A model generated the notes under the pieces. The model did no database searches. It was not told the origin of the DNA and saw only the letters and a program-made list of their open reading frames with translations. This document shows positions 52,677 to 62,538 of a stretch of 64,000 nucleotides of DNA, one piece after another (within the stretch, counting starts at the first letter, position 1; each line of letters opens with the position of its first letter). Both the position numbers and the translations under genes were made by a program. The stretch is from Methylobacterium sp. W2 (GTDB lineage: Bacteria; Pseudomonadota; Alphaproteobacteria; Rhizobiales; Beijerinckiaceae): contig NZ_VMOA01000005.1 of NCBI RefSeq assembly GCF_020662345.1, forward strand, positions 62,001-126,000. Reading direction: 5' to 3'.

Positions 52677-53702
52677 ATGATCAACGATCCGACGATCGAG
52701 CATTCCGACGTCGCCTCCCCGCCGCCCCACCGTTCCGGCGAGGAAGGCCCCTCCCAGGGCCGCCGCCAACAGCGGGGTCAGGGCTCCGATCGGCCCAAGC
52801 GCCGCGACGTCAACGGTTGGGTCATCCTCGACAAGGGCGTCGGCATGACCTCGACCCATGCGGTCGCCGTAGTGAAGCGTGCCTTCAACGCCAAGAAAGC
52901 CGGCCATGCCGGCACGCTCGATCCGCTGGCATCCGGCATTCTGCCGATTGCCCTCGGGGAAGCGACGAAGACCGTCCCCTTCGTCATGGATGGCCGCAAG
53001 GCCTACATCTTCACCGTGACCTGGGGCATCGAGACGGATACCGACGATGCGGAAGGTCGTCCGGTCGCCACGAGCGACTCGCGGCCGGACCGCGCGCTCG
53101 TAGAGGCCGCCCTCCCCGCCTTCGTCGGGGCCATCGAGCAGGTGCCGCCGCGCTACTCGGCGATCAAGATCGCCGGTGAGCGGGCCTACGATCTCGCCCG
53201 GGACGGCGAAGTGGTGGAACTGGTCGCGCGCCCGGTCCAGATCGATCATCTTGCGGTGGTGGAGCACACGTCCGATCGCACCGTCATTTCGGCCGAATGC
53301 GGCAAGGGCACCTATGTACGTGCCATCGCCCGTGATCTCGGCCGCGTGCTCGGATGTTACGGCCACGTCTCGGCGCTCCGCCGCACGCGCGTCGGCCCCT
53401 TCGCGGAAGCCGAATCCTGCCTCGTGGCCACCCTCGAAGAGGGCGGTCCTGATGGTAACGCCGCTCATCTCCGGCCTGTGGAGACGGCCCTCGACGCGGT
53501 CGTCTCGGTGGCCGTCTCCCGCGACATGGCGCTTCGTCTGATGCGGGGCCAGCCGGTTCTCCTCCGGGGGCAGGACGCCCCCACGGAGGGTAAGGCTTTT
53601 GCCACCTGCGGCGGTATTCTCGTGGCCGTCGGCGACGTCGAACGCGGCGAACTTGTTCCGCATCGTGTATTCCACCTCGGCGGAACGGCACGTCAGGGTT
53701 GA
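52677..53702 (+). CDS. truB: tRNA pseudouridine-55 synthase
   Basis: A 341-residue enzyme that makes pseudouridine 55 in the T-loop of tRNAs. The catalytic Asp lies in the motif KAGHAGTLDPLASGILPIALG. GKGTYVRAIARDLG and the C-terminal PUA-like part (about 270-330) are present. The first ~45 residues are a polar, low-complexity extension. Normally rpsO follows truB; here it does not. Confidence 0.96.
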   Translation: MINDPTIEHSDVASPPPHRSGEEGPSQGRRQQRGQGSDRPKRRDVNGWVILDKGVGMTSTHAVAVVKRAFNAKKAGHAGTLDPLASGILPIALGEATKTVPFVMDGRKAYIFTVTWGIETDTDDAEGRPVATSDSRPDRALVEAALPAFVGAIEQVPPRYSAIKIAGERAYDLARDGEVVELVARPVQIDHLAVVEHTSDRTVISAECGKGTYVRAIARDLGRVLGCYGHVSALRRTRVGPFAEAESCLVATLEEGGPDGNAAHLRPVETALDAVVSVAVSRDMALRLMRGQPVLLRGQDAPTEGKAFATCGGILVAVGDVERGELVPHRVFHLGGTARQG

Positions 53703-53717
53703 AAGCCTCGACGCCTG

Positions 53718-53780
53718 CCAGTACCGGCAATACATTACCTGTACTGGACTGAAGGAGGACCACGAATGTCTTCCGTTTGA
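53718..53780 (+). other. Hairpin, perfect Shine-Dalgarno and four-codon ORF after truB
   Basis: A 7-bp stem (CCAGTAC/GTACTGG, 16-base loop, 53718-53747) is followed by AAGGAGG (53752-53758), then ATG TCT TCC GTT TGA (53766-53780) at ideal spacing. The ribosome-binding site is the strongest in the region but opens only four codons. This is where rpsO stands in related genomes, so it may be the retained leader and start of a lost or moved gene, or a regulatory mini-ORF. Confidence 0.5.
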
Positions 53781-53812
53781 TTTACGGGTTGTTGACGTTC
53801 ATCGACTTTGCC

Positions 53813-53843
53813 TCCCGCCGACCGCTGAGGGCCGGCGGGATTT
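53813..53843 (+). terminator. Terminator after truB
   Basis: TCCCGCCG (53813-53820) pairs with CGGCGGGA (53833-53840), with a 12-base loop and TTT after it. It ends the translation operon before the TadG-like gene. Confidence 0.7.
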
Positions 53844-53880
53844 AGTGTTCCGTTAGAGGGTTCGTCCTACGCCTCGGGAC

Positions 53881-55422
53881 ATGACGATCCACATCAGACA
53901 GTCGGCGATGTATCCCCTCGGCCGGTTCCGCAAGGAGACCGACGGTGCCGTCGCCATTCTGTTCGCCCTGCTTTCGATTCCCCTGTTGATGCTGTCAGGG
54001 CTCGTGATCGATTACAGCGTGAACTCCATGGCCCAACAGGGCCTCCAGGATGCCGCGGATTCCACCGTGATCTCCTTGCTGAAGTTGCCGCTCTCCACCA
54101 CGAATGCCGATCTCCAGGCGAAAGCGGACAAGCAGATCAGGGCCGCCGTTCCCAAACTGGTGGACACCGACACATCGGTCACCGCCACGCGCGTGGACAA
54201 TACGATCACCGTGACGGTGGTCGGCAAGAGCCCCACCAGCGTGTCCAAGATCGCCGGCTACAATGCCTTTCCCGTCTCCGTCACGGCGGCGGGTACACGC
54301 GGATCCGGCAATCTCGAGATCGCTCTCGTCCTCGACAATACCGGATCGATGAGCGGTACGAAGATCACCAACCTGAAAGCGGCGGCCAACGACCTCGTCA
54401 CGACGCTGTTCAAGGAGGCCGACACCACCAAGCCCAACGCCCTCAAGATCGGTATCGTACCGTTCTCGATGACCGTGAATGTCGGGTCCGCGAATGCGAC
54501 CCAGTCATGGCTCGATAAGGATGCAAAGGCTTCGTATCACTCGGAGATCTTCGTCTCCCCGGCGAACCGCATGACCCTCTTCAGCCAGATGGGCGTCCCG
54601 TGGGGCGGGTGCGTCGAGAGCCGGCCGTGGCCTTACGACGTCCAGGACACGCCACCCTCGATCGCCACTCCCAATACCCTGTTCGTGCCCTACTTCGCAC
54701 CCGATGAGTCCGATAAAGACAATAACGCCGTCAACGATTACATGAACGACTATACCACAACGTCATCCGTCACCGACTATCGCACGAGACAGGGCCAAAT
54801 CACAAAATATTCAAGAAACGTCATTTTACAAAAAGGCCGGATCAGCAGCAACATTCCCTATCTCTACGGTCCCAATTCCGGCTGCGAACTCCAGCCCATC
54901 ACGCGTCTCACCACGTCGCAATCCACGCTCACGAACGCGATCAACGCGATGACCATCGTCGGCGACACGAACATTGCCATGGGGTTGGTCTGGGGATGGC
55001 ACCTCCTGTCTCCGAACGCCCCCTTCGCGGAGGGTGTGCCCTATGACGACAAGAACACCCGCAAGTTCGTGGTCCTGATGACGGACGGCCAGAACACCTC
55101 CTACGTCGGATCGTCCGCGAACGCATCGATCTATTCCGGCCTCGGCTTCATCTGGCAGAACCGGATCGGGACCACATCGACCAACACCACGACCCGCACG
55201 AACGCCATGAATGCCCGGCTGTCGACACTCTGCTCGAACATGAAGAATGCCGGCATCACCATCTTCACGGTTCGCGTCGAAGTCACCGAGGGGACCAGCG
55301 ACATCCTGCGCAACTGCGCCACCAGCACCGACAAGTTCTATGACGTGCAGAACTCTGCAACGCTCACCGATGCCTTCAAGGCGATCGGAGCACAAATGAG
55401 CGAATTGCGGATCTCGCGATGA
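53881..55422 (+). CDS. TadG-type protein with a von Willebrand A domain
   Basis: A 513-residue protein. It opens with a TadE/TadG-like segment (AVAILFALLSIPLLMLSGLVIDYSV) holding one membrane helix. A VWA domain follows with a MIDAS-like motif DNTGSMSG and a TDG (MTDGQN) further on. Cysteines near the end may form disulfides. Family members act in tight-adherence pili and surface assembly. It begins a three-gene operon with two TadE-type genes, and overlaps the next gene by four bases (ATGA). Confidence 0.85.
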   Translation: MTIHIRQSAMYPLGRFRKETDGAVAILFALLSIPLLMLSGLVIDYSVNSMAQQGLQDAADSTVISLLKLPLSTTNADLQAKADKQIRAAVPKLVDTDTSVTATRVDNTITVTVVGKSPTSVSKIAGYNAFPVSVTAAGTRGSGNLEIALVLDNTGSMSGTKITNLKAAANDLVTTLFKEADTTKPNALKIGIVPFSMTVNVGSANATQSWLDKDAKASYHSEIFVSPANRMTLFSQMGVPWGGCVESRPWPYDVQDTPPSIATPNTLFVPYFAPDESDKDNNAVNDYMNDYTTTSSVTDYRTRQGQITKYSRNVILQKGRISSNIPYLYGPNSGCELQPITRLTTSQSTLTNAINAMTIVGDTNIAMGLVWGWHLLSPNAPFAEGVPYDDKNTRKFVVLMTDGQNTSYVGSSANASIYSGLGFIWQNRIGTTSTNTTTRTNAMNARLSTLCSNMKNAGITIFTVRVEVTEGTSDILRNCATSTDKFYDVQNSATLTDAFKAIGAQMSELRISR

Positions 55423-56003
55423 AGGTCCGAGGATACCCTCGCCTGCTCAAGCGCACGCTGCGGGATCTCTCGGGCAACCGGAGCGGTGCGACGGCCGTCG
55501 AGTTCGGGCTCGTAAGCCTCCCCTTCTTCGTGCTGCTCGGCGCGATGCTGGAGGGCTTCATGTTCATGGTCGCCCAGGTGTCCTTCGACAACGCCCTCGA
55601 CCGGGCCGCGCGGGCCGTCTTCACCGGCACCTTTCAACAGGGCTCCACCGGCAGCGATCCGGCGACACGCCTAATCCAGGAGATGTGCAAGGACGCCACG
55701 CTGTTCAGTTGCAACGCGGATAAGATCAAGCTTGAGGTCAGCACCTCGGAATCCGGCGACACGCCCGTCACGTGCTCTCCCTACGACAGCACAAGCCAGT
55801 CGGTCTCCACCAGTTTCGGCACAAAGTTCCAGTGTCCCAACGGCGATGACATCGTGACGATCTGCGCCATGGCGGCGATACCGCGTTACTTTCCAACATC
55901 GAAACTCACCTTGCCACCCCTTCCGAACAACGAGCAGATGATCCGGTCGATGGTCGTCTTTCGTGCGGAGCCATACGCGCAGGGAAAATGTCAGGCGAAT
56001 TGA
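55419..56003 (+). CDS. TadE-type pseudopilin-like protein
   Basis: A 194-residue protein with the TadE signature SGATAVEFGLVSLPFFVLLGAMLEGF, a hydrophobic helix with the processing-type Glu, then a globular part with four Cys residues. It overlaps TadG and the third gene (TGATG). Prepilin-peptidase processing of TadE proteins is known in other systems; here it is inferred. Confidence 0.88.
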   Translation: MKVRGYPRLLKRTLRDLSGNRSGATAVEFGLVSLPFFVLLGAMLEGFMFMVAQVSFDNALDRAARAVFTGTFQQGSTGSDPATRLIQEMCKDATLFSCNADKIKLEVSTSESGDTPVTCSPYDSTSQSVSTSFGTKFQCPNGDDIVTICAMAAIPRYFPTSKLTLPPLPNNEQMIRSMVVFRAEPYAQGKCQAN

Positions 56004-56581
56004 TGCGGTCCGTTAATCTCTGTCAGCGGTTCCTCACCGAGCGGTCGGGTGTGTCCGCCGTGGAATTCGCCCTCGTCGCGCCGGTGATGATCCTGATGTT
56101 CATGGGAACGATCGAACTGCCTCGCGCCTACACGACCGCGCAACATGCCAACCGCGCCGCTCGCTCCATGGCGGATCTGATCTCACGCACGACCCTCACC
56201 GCTCAGGAGGTGGACGGCGTCTACAAGACGGGCCGCAACATGATGGCGCCCTACGACGCCACCGACGCGAAGATCATCCTCACCGCGGCGGGCGTCTACC
56301 AGCAGAAAGACGGTTCGTTCAAAGCCAAGGTCTGCTCCAGCACAGCGGTCAACGCGCAGAAATACGCGGCCTCCACGGACCTCGGAGCACCCCCGCCCTC
56401 GGAAGCGGTCGACAAGGCCCGCTACGTCATTGCCAAGATGACGATCGAATATAAGCCCATCTTCGACATCTTCCCGGCGCTGACCGCCCTTCCGTTCGAG
56501 AAGGAGGTGACTTGGCCCGTCCGAGCGATGAACGGAAAGCCGATTATCCTGCCCGGTGGCGTGGCCTGCCCGGCGACATGA
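56003..56581 (+). CDS. Second TadE-type protein
   Basis: A 192-residue protein beginning MRSVNLCQRFLTERSGVSAVEFALVAPVMILMFMGTIELPRAY, again with the TadE helix. The rest is soluble and has a pair of Cys residues. The ATG at 56003 overlaps the previous stop (TGATG); an ATG five codons upstream (55988) is also possible. No tadA, tadB, tadC or cpa genes are in the window, so the assembly machinery must be elsewhere. Confidence 0.87.
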   Translation: MRSVNLCQRFLTERSGVSAVEFALVAPVMILMFMGTIELPRAYTTAQHANRAARSMADLISRTTLTAQEVDGVYKTGRNMMAPYDATDAKIILTAAGVYQQKDGSFKAKVCSSTAVNAQKYAASTDLGAPPPSEAVDKARYVIAKMTIEYKPIFDIFPALTALPFEKEVTWPVRAMNGKPIILPGGVACPAT

Positions 56582-56626
56582 TCCGCGAAGGGCATGGCGG
56601 TTCCGGGAATGCGACCGAATTGACCG

Positions 56627-57796
56627 TCAGCGCGCCGGGAGAGCCGTCTCGATCACCCGCGCCCAAAGCGACGCTCCGTAGGGAATGGCGGCATCGTTGA
56701 AATCGTAATGCGGATGGTGAAGTCCCGCACTGTCCCCGTTGCCCATGAAGATGTAGGCGCCGGGCCGATGGGCCAACATGTAGGAGAAATCCTCCGCCGC
56801 CATCATCGGCGCGACATCCCGCTCTACCCGCTCGTCCCCGACGATCCCCGCCGCCACGTCGGCGATAAAATCCGCCTCGGCCGGGTGGTTTTCCGTCACC
56901 GGATATCCGCCGCTGTAATCCACGCGGGCAGTGGCCCCGTAAGCGGCGGCTGTGTTCGTGACGATGGCGCCGATGCGCTCCTGCATGGTGGCGCGCACCG
57001 CCTTCGAGAGGGCGCGCATGGTGCCCCGCATGGTCACCTGCTGGGGCAGGACGTTGAAGGCGTCTCCGGCTTCGAGGGCACAGACCGACACGACACCGCT
57101 CTCAAGCGGGTTGACGCTGCGCGCCACCACCGATTGCAGCGCGACGACGATGTGGCTCGCCACCAGCACGCTGTCGATGGCGAGATGCGGCTGCGCCGCA
57201 TGGCCGCCGCGCCCTTCGATCGTGATGGTGAAGCGGTCGGTGGAGGCCATGATCGGGCCGGGACGGATCGCGAAGCGGCCGAGTGCCAAGCCGGGAATAT
57301 TGTGCAGACCGTAGACGGTCTCGACGCCGAACCGCTCCATCATCCCGTCGCGGACCATCGCCTCGCCGCCGCCGCCGCCTTCTTCGGCAGGCTGGAAGAT
57401 CATCACCGCCGTGCCGTCGAAATCGCGGGTCTCGGCGAGGTACTTGGCGGCACCGAGCAGCATCGCGGTATGCCCGTCGTGCCCGCAGGCATGCATCCGC
57501 CCCGGCATGGTGGAGCGATAGGCGAGGTCGCGCACCTCCTGGATTGGCAGCGCGTCCATGTCCGCACGCAGACCGATGGCGCGGTTCGAACCGTGCGAGC
57601 GCCCGCGAATGACCCCGACGACCCCGGTCCGGCCGATACCCGTGGCGACCTCGTCGCAGCCGAAATCCCGCAGCTTGTCGGCGACAAAGCCGGCCGTGCG
57701 ATGGACGTCGTATTGCAGCTCCGGATGGGCGTGGAGGTCGTGCCGCCATGCGGTGATCTCATCCGCCAGGGCTGCGATCCGGTCGACGATGGGCAT
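56627..57796 (-). CDS. M20-family amidohydrolase (hippurate hydrolase-like)
   Basis: A 389-residue metallo-hydrolase. The motifs GLRADMDALPI, RMHACGHDGHTAMLLGAAKYL, FQPAEEGGGGGEAMV and AAEDFSYML carry the metal ligands of the amidohydrolase/aminoacylase group. Substrates in this group include N-acyl amino acids and hippurate; no clear choice can be made. It lies next to the copper genes but is not part of them. Confidence 0.92.
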   Translation of the reverse strand: MPIVDRIAALADEITAWRHDLHAHPELQYDVHRTAGFVADKLRDFGCDEVATGIGRTGVVGVIRGRSHGSNRAIGLRADMDALPIQEVRDLAYRSTMPGRMHACGHDGHTAMLLGAAKYLAETRDFDGTAVMIFQPAEEGGGGGEAMVRDGMMERFGVETVYGLHNIPGLALGRFAIRPGPIMASTDRFTITIEGRGGHAAQPHLAIDSVLVASHIVVALQSVVARSVNPLESGVVSVCALEAGDAFNVLPQQVTMRGTMRALSKAVRATMQERIGAIVTNTAAAYGATARVDYSGGYPVTENHPAEADFIADVAAGIVGDERVERDVAPMMAAEDFSYMLAHRPGAYIFMGNGDSAGLHHPHYDFNDAAIPYGASLWARVIETALPAR

Positions 57797-57933
57797 GGTT
57801 CACGTCTCTTGCGCGTCTTGGCTCGTCTCGGGCCGAGCTTGTCGACCATAGCGCATCCCAGCAAAGGCGAGGCCATTTAGATCGATTTCAAAAAGCGCGG
57901 CCGATGGATCATGTGCAGAACGTGATGCCGGTG

Positions 57934-58383
57934 CTAGCGGGAGGGGGGCTTCGCCCGGACAGGCCGTTGTGGAACCGGCGCATGAGCGGCGGCGAGATCG
58001 TCGAGGATCGGGCAATCCGGGCGGGAATCACCGCTGCAATGGTCCGCCAGTGACGCCAGGATTCGGGCCATGGCCTCCAGCTCGGCGATGCGGCGGCGCA
58101 GATCCGCCACATGGTGCAGGGCCAGGGTCTTCACCTGAGCGCTGGCGCGTCCACGATCCTGCCAGAGCGCCAACAGGCCGGCGATGTCCTCCACGGAGAA
58201 GCCAAGATCGCGGGAACGGCGCACGAAGCGCAGAGTGTGCAAATCCTCCTCGCCATAGAGCCGGTAGCCGGACGCGGTCCTGTCCGCCGGCGGCAACAGG
58301 CCGGTCTCCTCGTAATACCGGATCATCTTGGCCGAGACGCCGGTGGCCTTTGCCGCCGCGCCGATGGTGACGGCGCCGCTCAT
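57934..58383 (-). CDS. cueR: MerR-family copper-responsive regulator CueR
   Basis: A 149-residue activator. The MerR helix-turn-helix ([28 protein letters not shown]) and [17 protein letters not shown] are standard. The metal-binding cysteines are Cys116 and Cys124, eight apart, the spacing of the Cu(I) site of E. coli CueR (112/120). Its ATG overlaps the copA stop by four bases, so regulator and pump are co-transcribed, with the CueR site upstream of copA. Confidence 0.93.
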   Translation of the reverse strand: MSGAVTIGAAAKATGVSAKMIRYYEETGLLPPADRTASGYRLYGEEDLHTLRFVRRSRDLGFSVEDIAGLLALWQDRGRASAQVKTLALHHVADLRRRIAELEAMARILASLADHCSGDSRPDCPILDDLAAAHAPVPQRPVRAKPPSR

Positions 58384-60869
58384 CCCAGGCCTCCCACGCC
58401 GCGTCCCGCCTTGCGAAGGCGGAGGGCATTGGCGAGCACGAACAGGCTCGACAGCGCCATGGCGCCTGCGGCCAGGACCGGCGAGAGCGACGGACCGCCG
58501 AACGCGTGGAGCAGCCCCGCCGCCACGGGAATCAGCGCGACATTGTACGCGAAGGCCCAGAACAGATTCTGCGTGATGTTGCGCATCACCGCGCGCGACA
58601 GACCGATGGCGGAGACGATACCGGACAGCGCCCCCGACATTAGCACCACGTCGGCGCTCTCTACCGCGATGTCCGTGCCCGTCCCGATGGCGAAGCCAAT
58701 CTCGGCTTCGGCGAGGGCCGGGGCGTCGTTAATACCGTCCCCGACGAAGGCGACCGGGCCGAACCGGGCGCGCAGGTCCCGCACGGCCGCGACCTTGCCA
58801 CCGGGAAGCACCTCGGCGACGATCTCGGCGATCCCCAGCCGGGCCGCCACCCCGGAGGCCGCTCCCCGTGCGTCGCCCGTGACCATGGCTACGACGAGGC
58901 CCTGTGCCGTCAGGGCCGAGACGGCCTCGGCCGCACCCGTCTTGATCGGGTCCGATACGGCCACGAGGGCGGCAAGGCGACCGTCGATGGCGACGTAGAG
59001 GGGGCTCTTTCCCTCACCCTCCAGTCGAGAGGCCGCCTCGGCGAGATCGCCGGCGGCGATGCCGTGTCCGTTCAGATGGCGCCGTGCGCCGACGATGATC
59101 GCCTGCCCGCCGACGCCCCCCTCGACACCGTGGCCCGGCACGGCCTCGAAACGGTCGACGGGAAGCAGGGAGAGGCCCCGTTCTCCGGCCGCCTCGACGA
59201 TGCTGCGCGCGATGGGATGTTCGGACCGCGCTTCCACCGAGGCCGCGAGGCGCAGCACCGCGTCCGGCTCGAAGCCCGCTGCCGTGACGAGGTCGGTAAG
59301 GGCGGGCCTGCCCTCGGTGAGGGTTCCGGTCTTGTCGAAGGCCACGACCTTGGCGTCGCGCAGGGCCTGCAGCGCCGCGCCGTTGCGGAAGAGCACGCCG
59401 AGCTCCGCCGCGCGCCCCGTGCCGACCATGATCGAGGTCGGCGTCGCCAGTCCCATGGCGCAGGGGCAGGCGATGATGAGGACGGCGATGGCGTGGACGA
59501 GGGCCAGGCCGAGGGCGGGACTCGGACCGAGGGCGAGCCATCCGACGAAAGTCGTCAGGGATGCGGCGATGACGGCGGGCACGAACCAGCCGGTGACCCG
59601 GTCGATCAGGGCCTGGATCGGCAGCTTGGCGCCCTGCGCCGCCTGGACCATCTCTACGATCTGCGCCAGCACCGTGCGCGCGCCGATCGTGTCCACGCGC
59701 AGATCAAAGCCGCCATGGGTGTTTAGCGTGCCGCCGACCGTGCGGTCGCCCTCGCGCTTCCGCACGGGCAAAGGTTCGCCGGTGACCATGCTTTCGTCGA
59801 CGAAGCTCTCCCCCGCCGCGACCACGCCGTCGGCGGCGATGCGCTCGCCGGGGCGAATGCGGACGATGTCGCCGAGCCGAAGGGACGCCAGGGGAATGTC
59901 GCTTTCGTGCCCCTCCCGAATGACGCGTGCGGTCGCCGGCGCGAGCCCGATAAGGCGCGCGATGGCCGCGCCGGTACGCCCCTTGGCCCGAGCCTCCAGG
60001 GTGCGGCCGAGGAGAATCAGCGTGACGATGAGGACGGCGGCCTCAAAATAGAGATGAGCCGTTCCCGGCGGCAGGATCTGCGGCGCCAGGGTCGAGACCA
60101 GGGAATACGAGTACGCGGCCCCCGCACCGAGGGCGACGAGGGCGTTCATATCCGGATGCCCCTTCACCAGGGCCGGAACCCCATGCCGAAAGAAGCGCCG
60201 TCCGGGCCAAGCGAGGACGAGGGTGGCGAGAACGGCCTGAAACAGGCCGGCCGCCGTGCCGAGATGGGCATGGACCGCCTCGCCGAAGCCGGGGACGAGA
60301 TGCCCCCCCATGTCGAGGACGACGATCGGGGCTGACAAGGCGGCGGAGATGATGGCGTCGCGGCGGAGTTCCAAAGCCTCGCGCTCGTGCCGGTCCTCCG
60401 GCACACCGACGCTCCCCTCATCAATGGGAGAGGCCTCGTAGCCGGCGACCGTCACAGCCTCGACGAGATCCGCGACGTCGACCGCTCCTTCCGCATGGCG
60501 CAACGTGGCCCGCCCGGTGGCGAGGTTCACGTTGGCCATGCTTACCCCGTCGAGGGCGAGAAGTGCGCGTTCCACGCGGCCGACGCAGGAGGCGCAGGAC
60601 AATCCACCGACGGACAGCTCCGTGACGGTCTCGGGCACCTCGTAGCCGGCCTTGCCAATTGCGGCGACGACACTCGCCGGGTCGCCGTCCAGGATCAGGC
60701 TAGCCCGGCCGGTGACGAGACTGACAGCAACGTCCGATGCGCCGGGAAGCGCAGCGAGGACGCGCTCGACGCGGCCGACGCAGGTTGCACAGCTCATGCC
60801 GACGACCGGAAGGTCGAGACGACGTCCCCTGACGGGGCGCTGCTTGGGGGAAGCGATCACGGTATCCAT
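58380..60869 (-). CDS. copA: Cu(I)-exporting P1B-type ATPase
   Basis: An 829-residue pump. Two heavy-metal-binding domains (GMSCATC and GLSCASC) open the protein, followed by membrane helices with the metal-site motif CPC at residues 468-470, the phosphorylation motif DKTGT at Asp512, SEHP and the [10 protein letters not shown] hinge. It exports Cu(I) from the cytoplasm. The start at 60869 ([10 protein letters not shown]) is required because the CueR operator lies where longer frames would have to begin. Confidence 0.95.
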   Translation of the reverse strand: MDTVIASPKQRPVRGRRLDLPVVGMSCATCVGRVERVLAALPGASDVAVSLVTGRASLILDGDPASVVAAIGKAGYEVPETVTELSVGGLSCASCVGRVERALLALDGVSMANVNLATGRATLRHAEGAVDVADLVEAVTVAGYEASPIDEGSVGVPEDRHEREALELRRDAIISAALSAPIVVLDMGGHLVPGFGEAVHAHLGTAAGLFQAVLATLVLAWPGRRFFRHGVPALVKGHPDMNALVALGAGAAYSYSLVSTLAPQILPPGTAHLYFEAAVLIVTLILLGRTLEARAKGRTGAAIARLIGLAPATARVIREGHESDIPLASLRLGDIVRIRPGERIAADGVVAAGESFVDESMVTGEPLPVRKREGDRTVGGTLNTHGGFDLRVDTIGARTVLAQIVEMVQAAQGAKLPIQALIDRVTGWFVPAVIAASLTTFVGWLALGPSPALGLALVHAIAVLIIACPCAMGLATPTSIMVGTGRAAELGVLFRNGAALQALRDAKVVAFDKTGTLTEGRPALTDLVTAAGFEPDAVLRLAASVEARSEHPIARSIVEAAGERGLSLLPVDRFEAVPGHGVEGGVGGQAIIVGARRHLNGHGIAAGDLAEAASRLEGEGKSPLYVAIDGRLAALVAVSDPIKTGAAEAVSALTAQGLVVAMVTGDARGAASGVAARLGIAEIVAEVLPGGKVAAVRDLRARFGPVAFVGDGINDAPALAEAEIGFAIGTGTDIAVESADVVLMSGALSGIVSAIGLSRAVMRNITQNLFWAFAYNVALIPVAAGLLHAFGGPSLSPVLAAGAMALSSLFVLANALRLRKAGRGVGGLG

Positions 60870-60876
60870 ACGAGCG

Positions 60877-60907
60877 TATGTGGGGCTTCCCATCGTGGGA
60901 AGGTCAA
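60877..60907 (-). promoter_or_regulatory. CueR operator and promoter of copA
   Basis: On the minus strand, TTGACC (60907-60902) is followed after 19 bases by CACATA (60882-60877). The spacer contains the dyad CTTCCCAcgaTGGGAAG (60886-60902). A long spacer with a CTTCC/GGAAG-type dyad is typical of MerR-family promoters. The deduced start of transcription is at or next to the copA ATG. Confidence 0.85.
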
Positions 60908-60977
60908 GGCTGCGACGCATGGCTCATCGCGTCGCGTGCGCATGGCGTCCGGGGCGTTTCCGCGTCATAGGAAAGCG

Positions 60978-61232
60978 ATGATACAGCCTCTCGACACCTG
61001 CATGCGAACCTTGAGCGCGCTGATCACCTCCGACATCCCGGCGGGTGAGACCGAGGCCAACGCCTGCATCGAGACCTACCTCGCGACGTTTCCCGGTCCG
61101 GCGAAGCAGGTGGCGGCCCTGAGCATGCTCGACCATGCGGTCGACCAGCGCTTGAGCCCCTCCCCCTTCCTGCCCGTGCTGAAGGCGATCATCGAGGCGC
61201 AGTACCGGCGCCTCGGCACCAGTCGAAACTGA
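60978..61232 (+). CDS. Small protein of unknown function divergent from copA
   Basis: An 84-residue soluble protein starting MIQPLDTCMRTLSALITSDIPAGE, with AGGAAAGCG just upstream as ribosome-binding site. It has two Cys residues near the N-terminal half (DTCMRT, NACIETYL). I do not recognise a family. It lies 109 bp from copA, so the CueR promoter region separates the two divergent genes; a copper link is possible but not shown. Confidence 0.6.
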   Translation: MIQPLDTCMRTLSALITSDIPAGETEANACIETYLATFPGPAKQVAALSMLDHAVDQRLSPSPFLPVLKAIIEAQYRRLGTSRN

Positions 61233-61242
61233 AAGGTCAGGA

Positions 61243-62508
61243 TCAGGCGTTCGCAGATGTGTCGTCGCTGGCCTGCCGTTCCGGTAGCAGCGCGCGGACG
61301 GTGGTACCCCGATTCGGCTCGCTCTCGATGACGAGCTTGCCGCGGTGGCGGTTGACGATGTGCTTGACGATGGCAAGGCCGAGGCCCGTCCCGCCCTTCT
61401 GCCGGCTCGAGGCCACATCGACCCGGTAGAACCGTTCCGTCAGGCGGGGAATGTGTTCGGGCGCGATACCCGGTCCGTCGTCCCTTACGCTGAGCGCGAT
61501 CTGCGGCTTTCCCGACGCCGGGCGAAGGGTCCGTTCGAGGCCGACAACGACGTTGCCGCCGCCATACTTCACCGCATTCTCCACGAGGTTCTCGACTACG
61601 CGGGCGAGTTCGTCGCGCTCGCCGAGCACCGGATAGGCGGCATCCGGCGCGTCGAGGGCGACGCTCACGCCGCGCTCGCGGGCCAGCGGCCCCTGCACGT
61701 CCACCATCTGCCGCGCGATCTGACCGAGATCGACGACCTGCGTCGGCGGGACGTGCTCGCGCAGTTCGATGCGCGAGAGTGAGAGCAGGTCGTCGATGAG
61801 GCGCGTCATGCGCTGCGCCTGGGTTTTCATGATGCCGAGGAACTTCTCCCTGGCCGGCGCATCGGCCTTGGCCGGCCCCTGCAGGGTCTCGATGAAGCCG
61901 AGGAGGGAGGCGAGCGGCGTGCGAAGCTCGTGGCTGGCATTGGCAACGAAATCGACCCGCATCGCCTCCAGGCGACGGGCGGCCGTAAGATCGCGCAGGA
62001 ACAGGACGACGTTGGGCTGTCCGCCCCCCGGGCCGTCCGGCATGGGCAACGCGCCGATCTGCACCTCGAACGCCCGCTCGGTCGGCACGCGCGTGGTGTA
62101 GAGGGTCTTCAGCGGGGCGCCGGTGCGGAGCACCTCCTCGATCCCATCGAGCACGTCAGGCGCCCGCAGGGCAAAAGAGAGCGGGTGCTTGAGCTTGAGA
62201 GCCGGCAGGAGCGTGCGCGCGGCCGGATTGACCTCAATGACGACGCTGCGCCGATCCACCAGGATCACCGGATCGGGGATATTGGCCAGAAGCGCTTCGG
62301 CGATGGAATGGCGCGTACGGGCGGCCGCCTCTGGCGGGGCCACCCTCCTCGGCCGGCTCAGGCTGCCGACGAGGCCACCAATGATGATTGCCACCGCGCC
62401 CGCGGCGACGATGGCCGCGAGGTCACCTCTCACGCTCGAGGCGACGACCGTGATCGTGGCCGCGATGCCTGCGCCGATCCAAGCCGATCTTCGCGCGCCA
62501 CGGGCCAT
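61243..62508 (-). CDS. PhoR-like sensor histidine kinase
   Basis: A 421-residue kinase with two N-terminal membrane helices (residues about 8-50), a PAS domain (about 70-185), HisKA with the phosphoacceptor motif NASHELRTPL and a HATPase domain (NLVENAVKYGG, DDGPGIAPEH, KGGTGLGLAIVKHIV). This layout matches PhoR of phosphate-regulated systems; the partner phoB is not in the window. It follows a YbhN-type gene by 30 bp. Confidence 0.87.
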   Translation of the reverse strand: MARGARRSAWIGAGIAATITVVASSVRGDLAAIVAAGAVAIIIGGLVGSLSRPRRVAPPEAAARTRHSIAEALLANIPDPVILVDRRSVVIEVNPAARTLLPALKLKHPLSFALRAPDVLDGIEEVLRTGAPLKTLYTTRVPTERAFEVQIGALPMPDGPGGGQPNVVLFLRDLTAARRLEAMRVDFVANASHELRTPLASLLGFIETLQGPAKADAPAREKFLGIMKTQAQRMTRLIDDLLSLSRIELREHVPPTQVVDLGQIARQMVDVQGPLARERGVSVALDAPDAAYPVLGERDELARVVENLVENAVKYGGGNVVVGLERTLRPASGKPQIALSVRDDGPGIAPEHIPRLTERFYRVDVASSRQKGGTGLGLAIVKHIVNRHRGKLVIESEPNRGTTVRALLPERQASDDTSANA

Positions 62509-62538
62509 CGCTCACCGTTCCATGGCCGAAGACACCGC

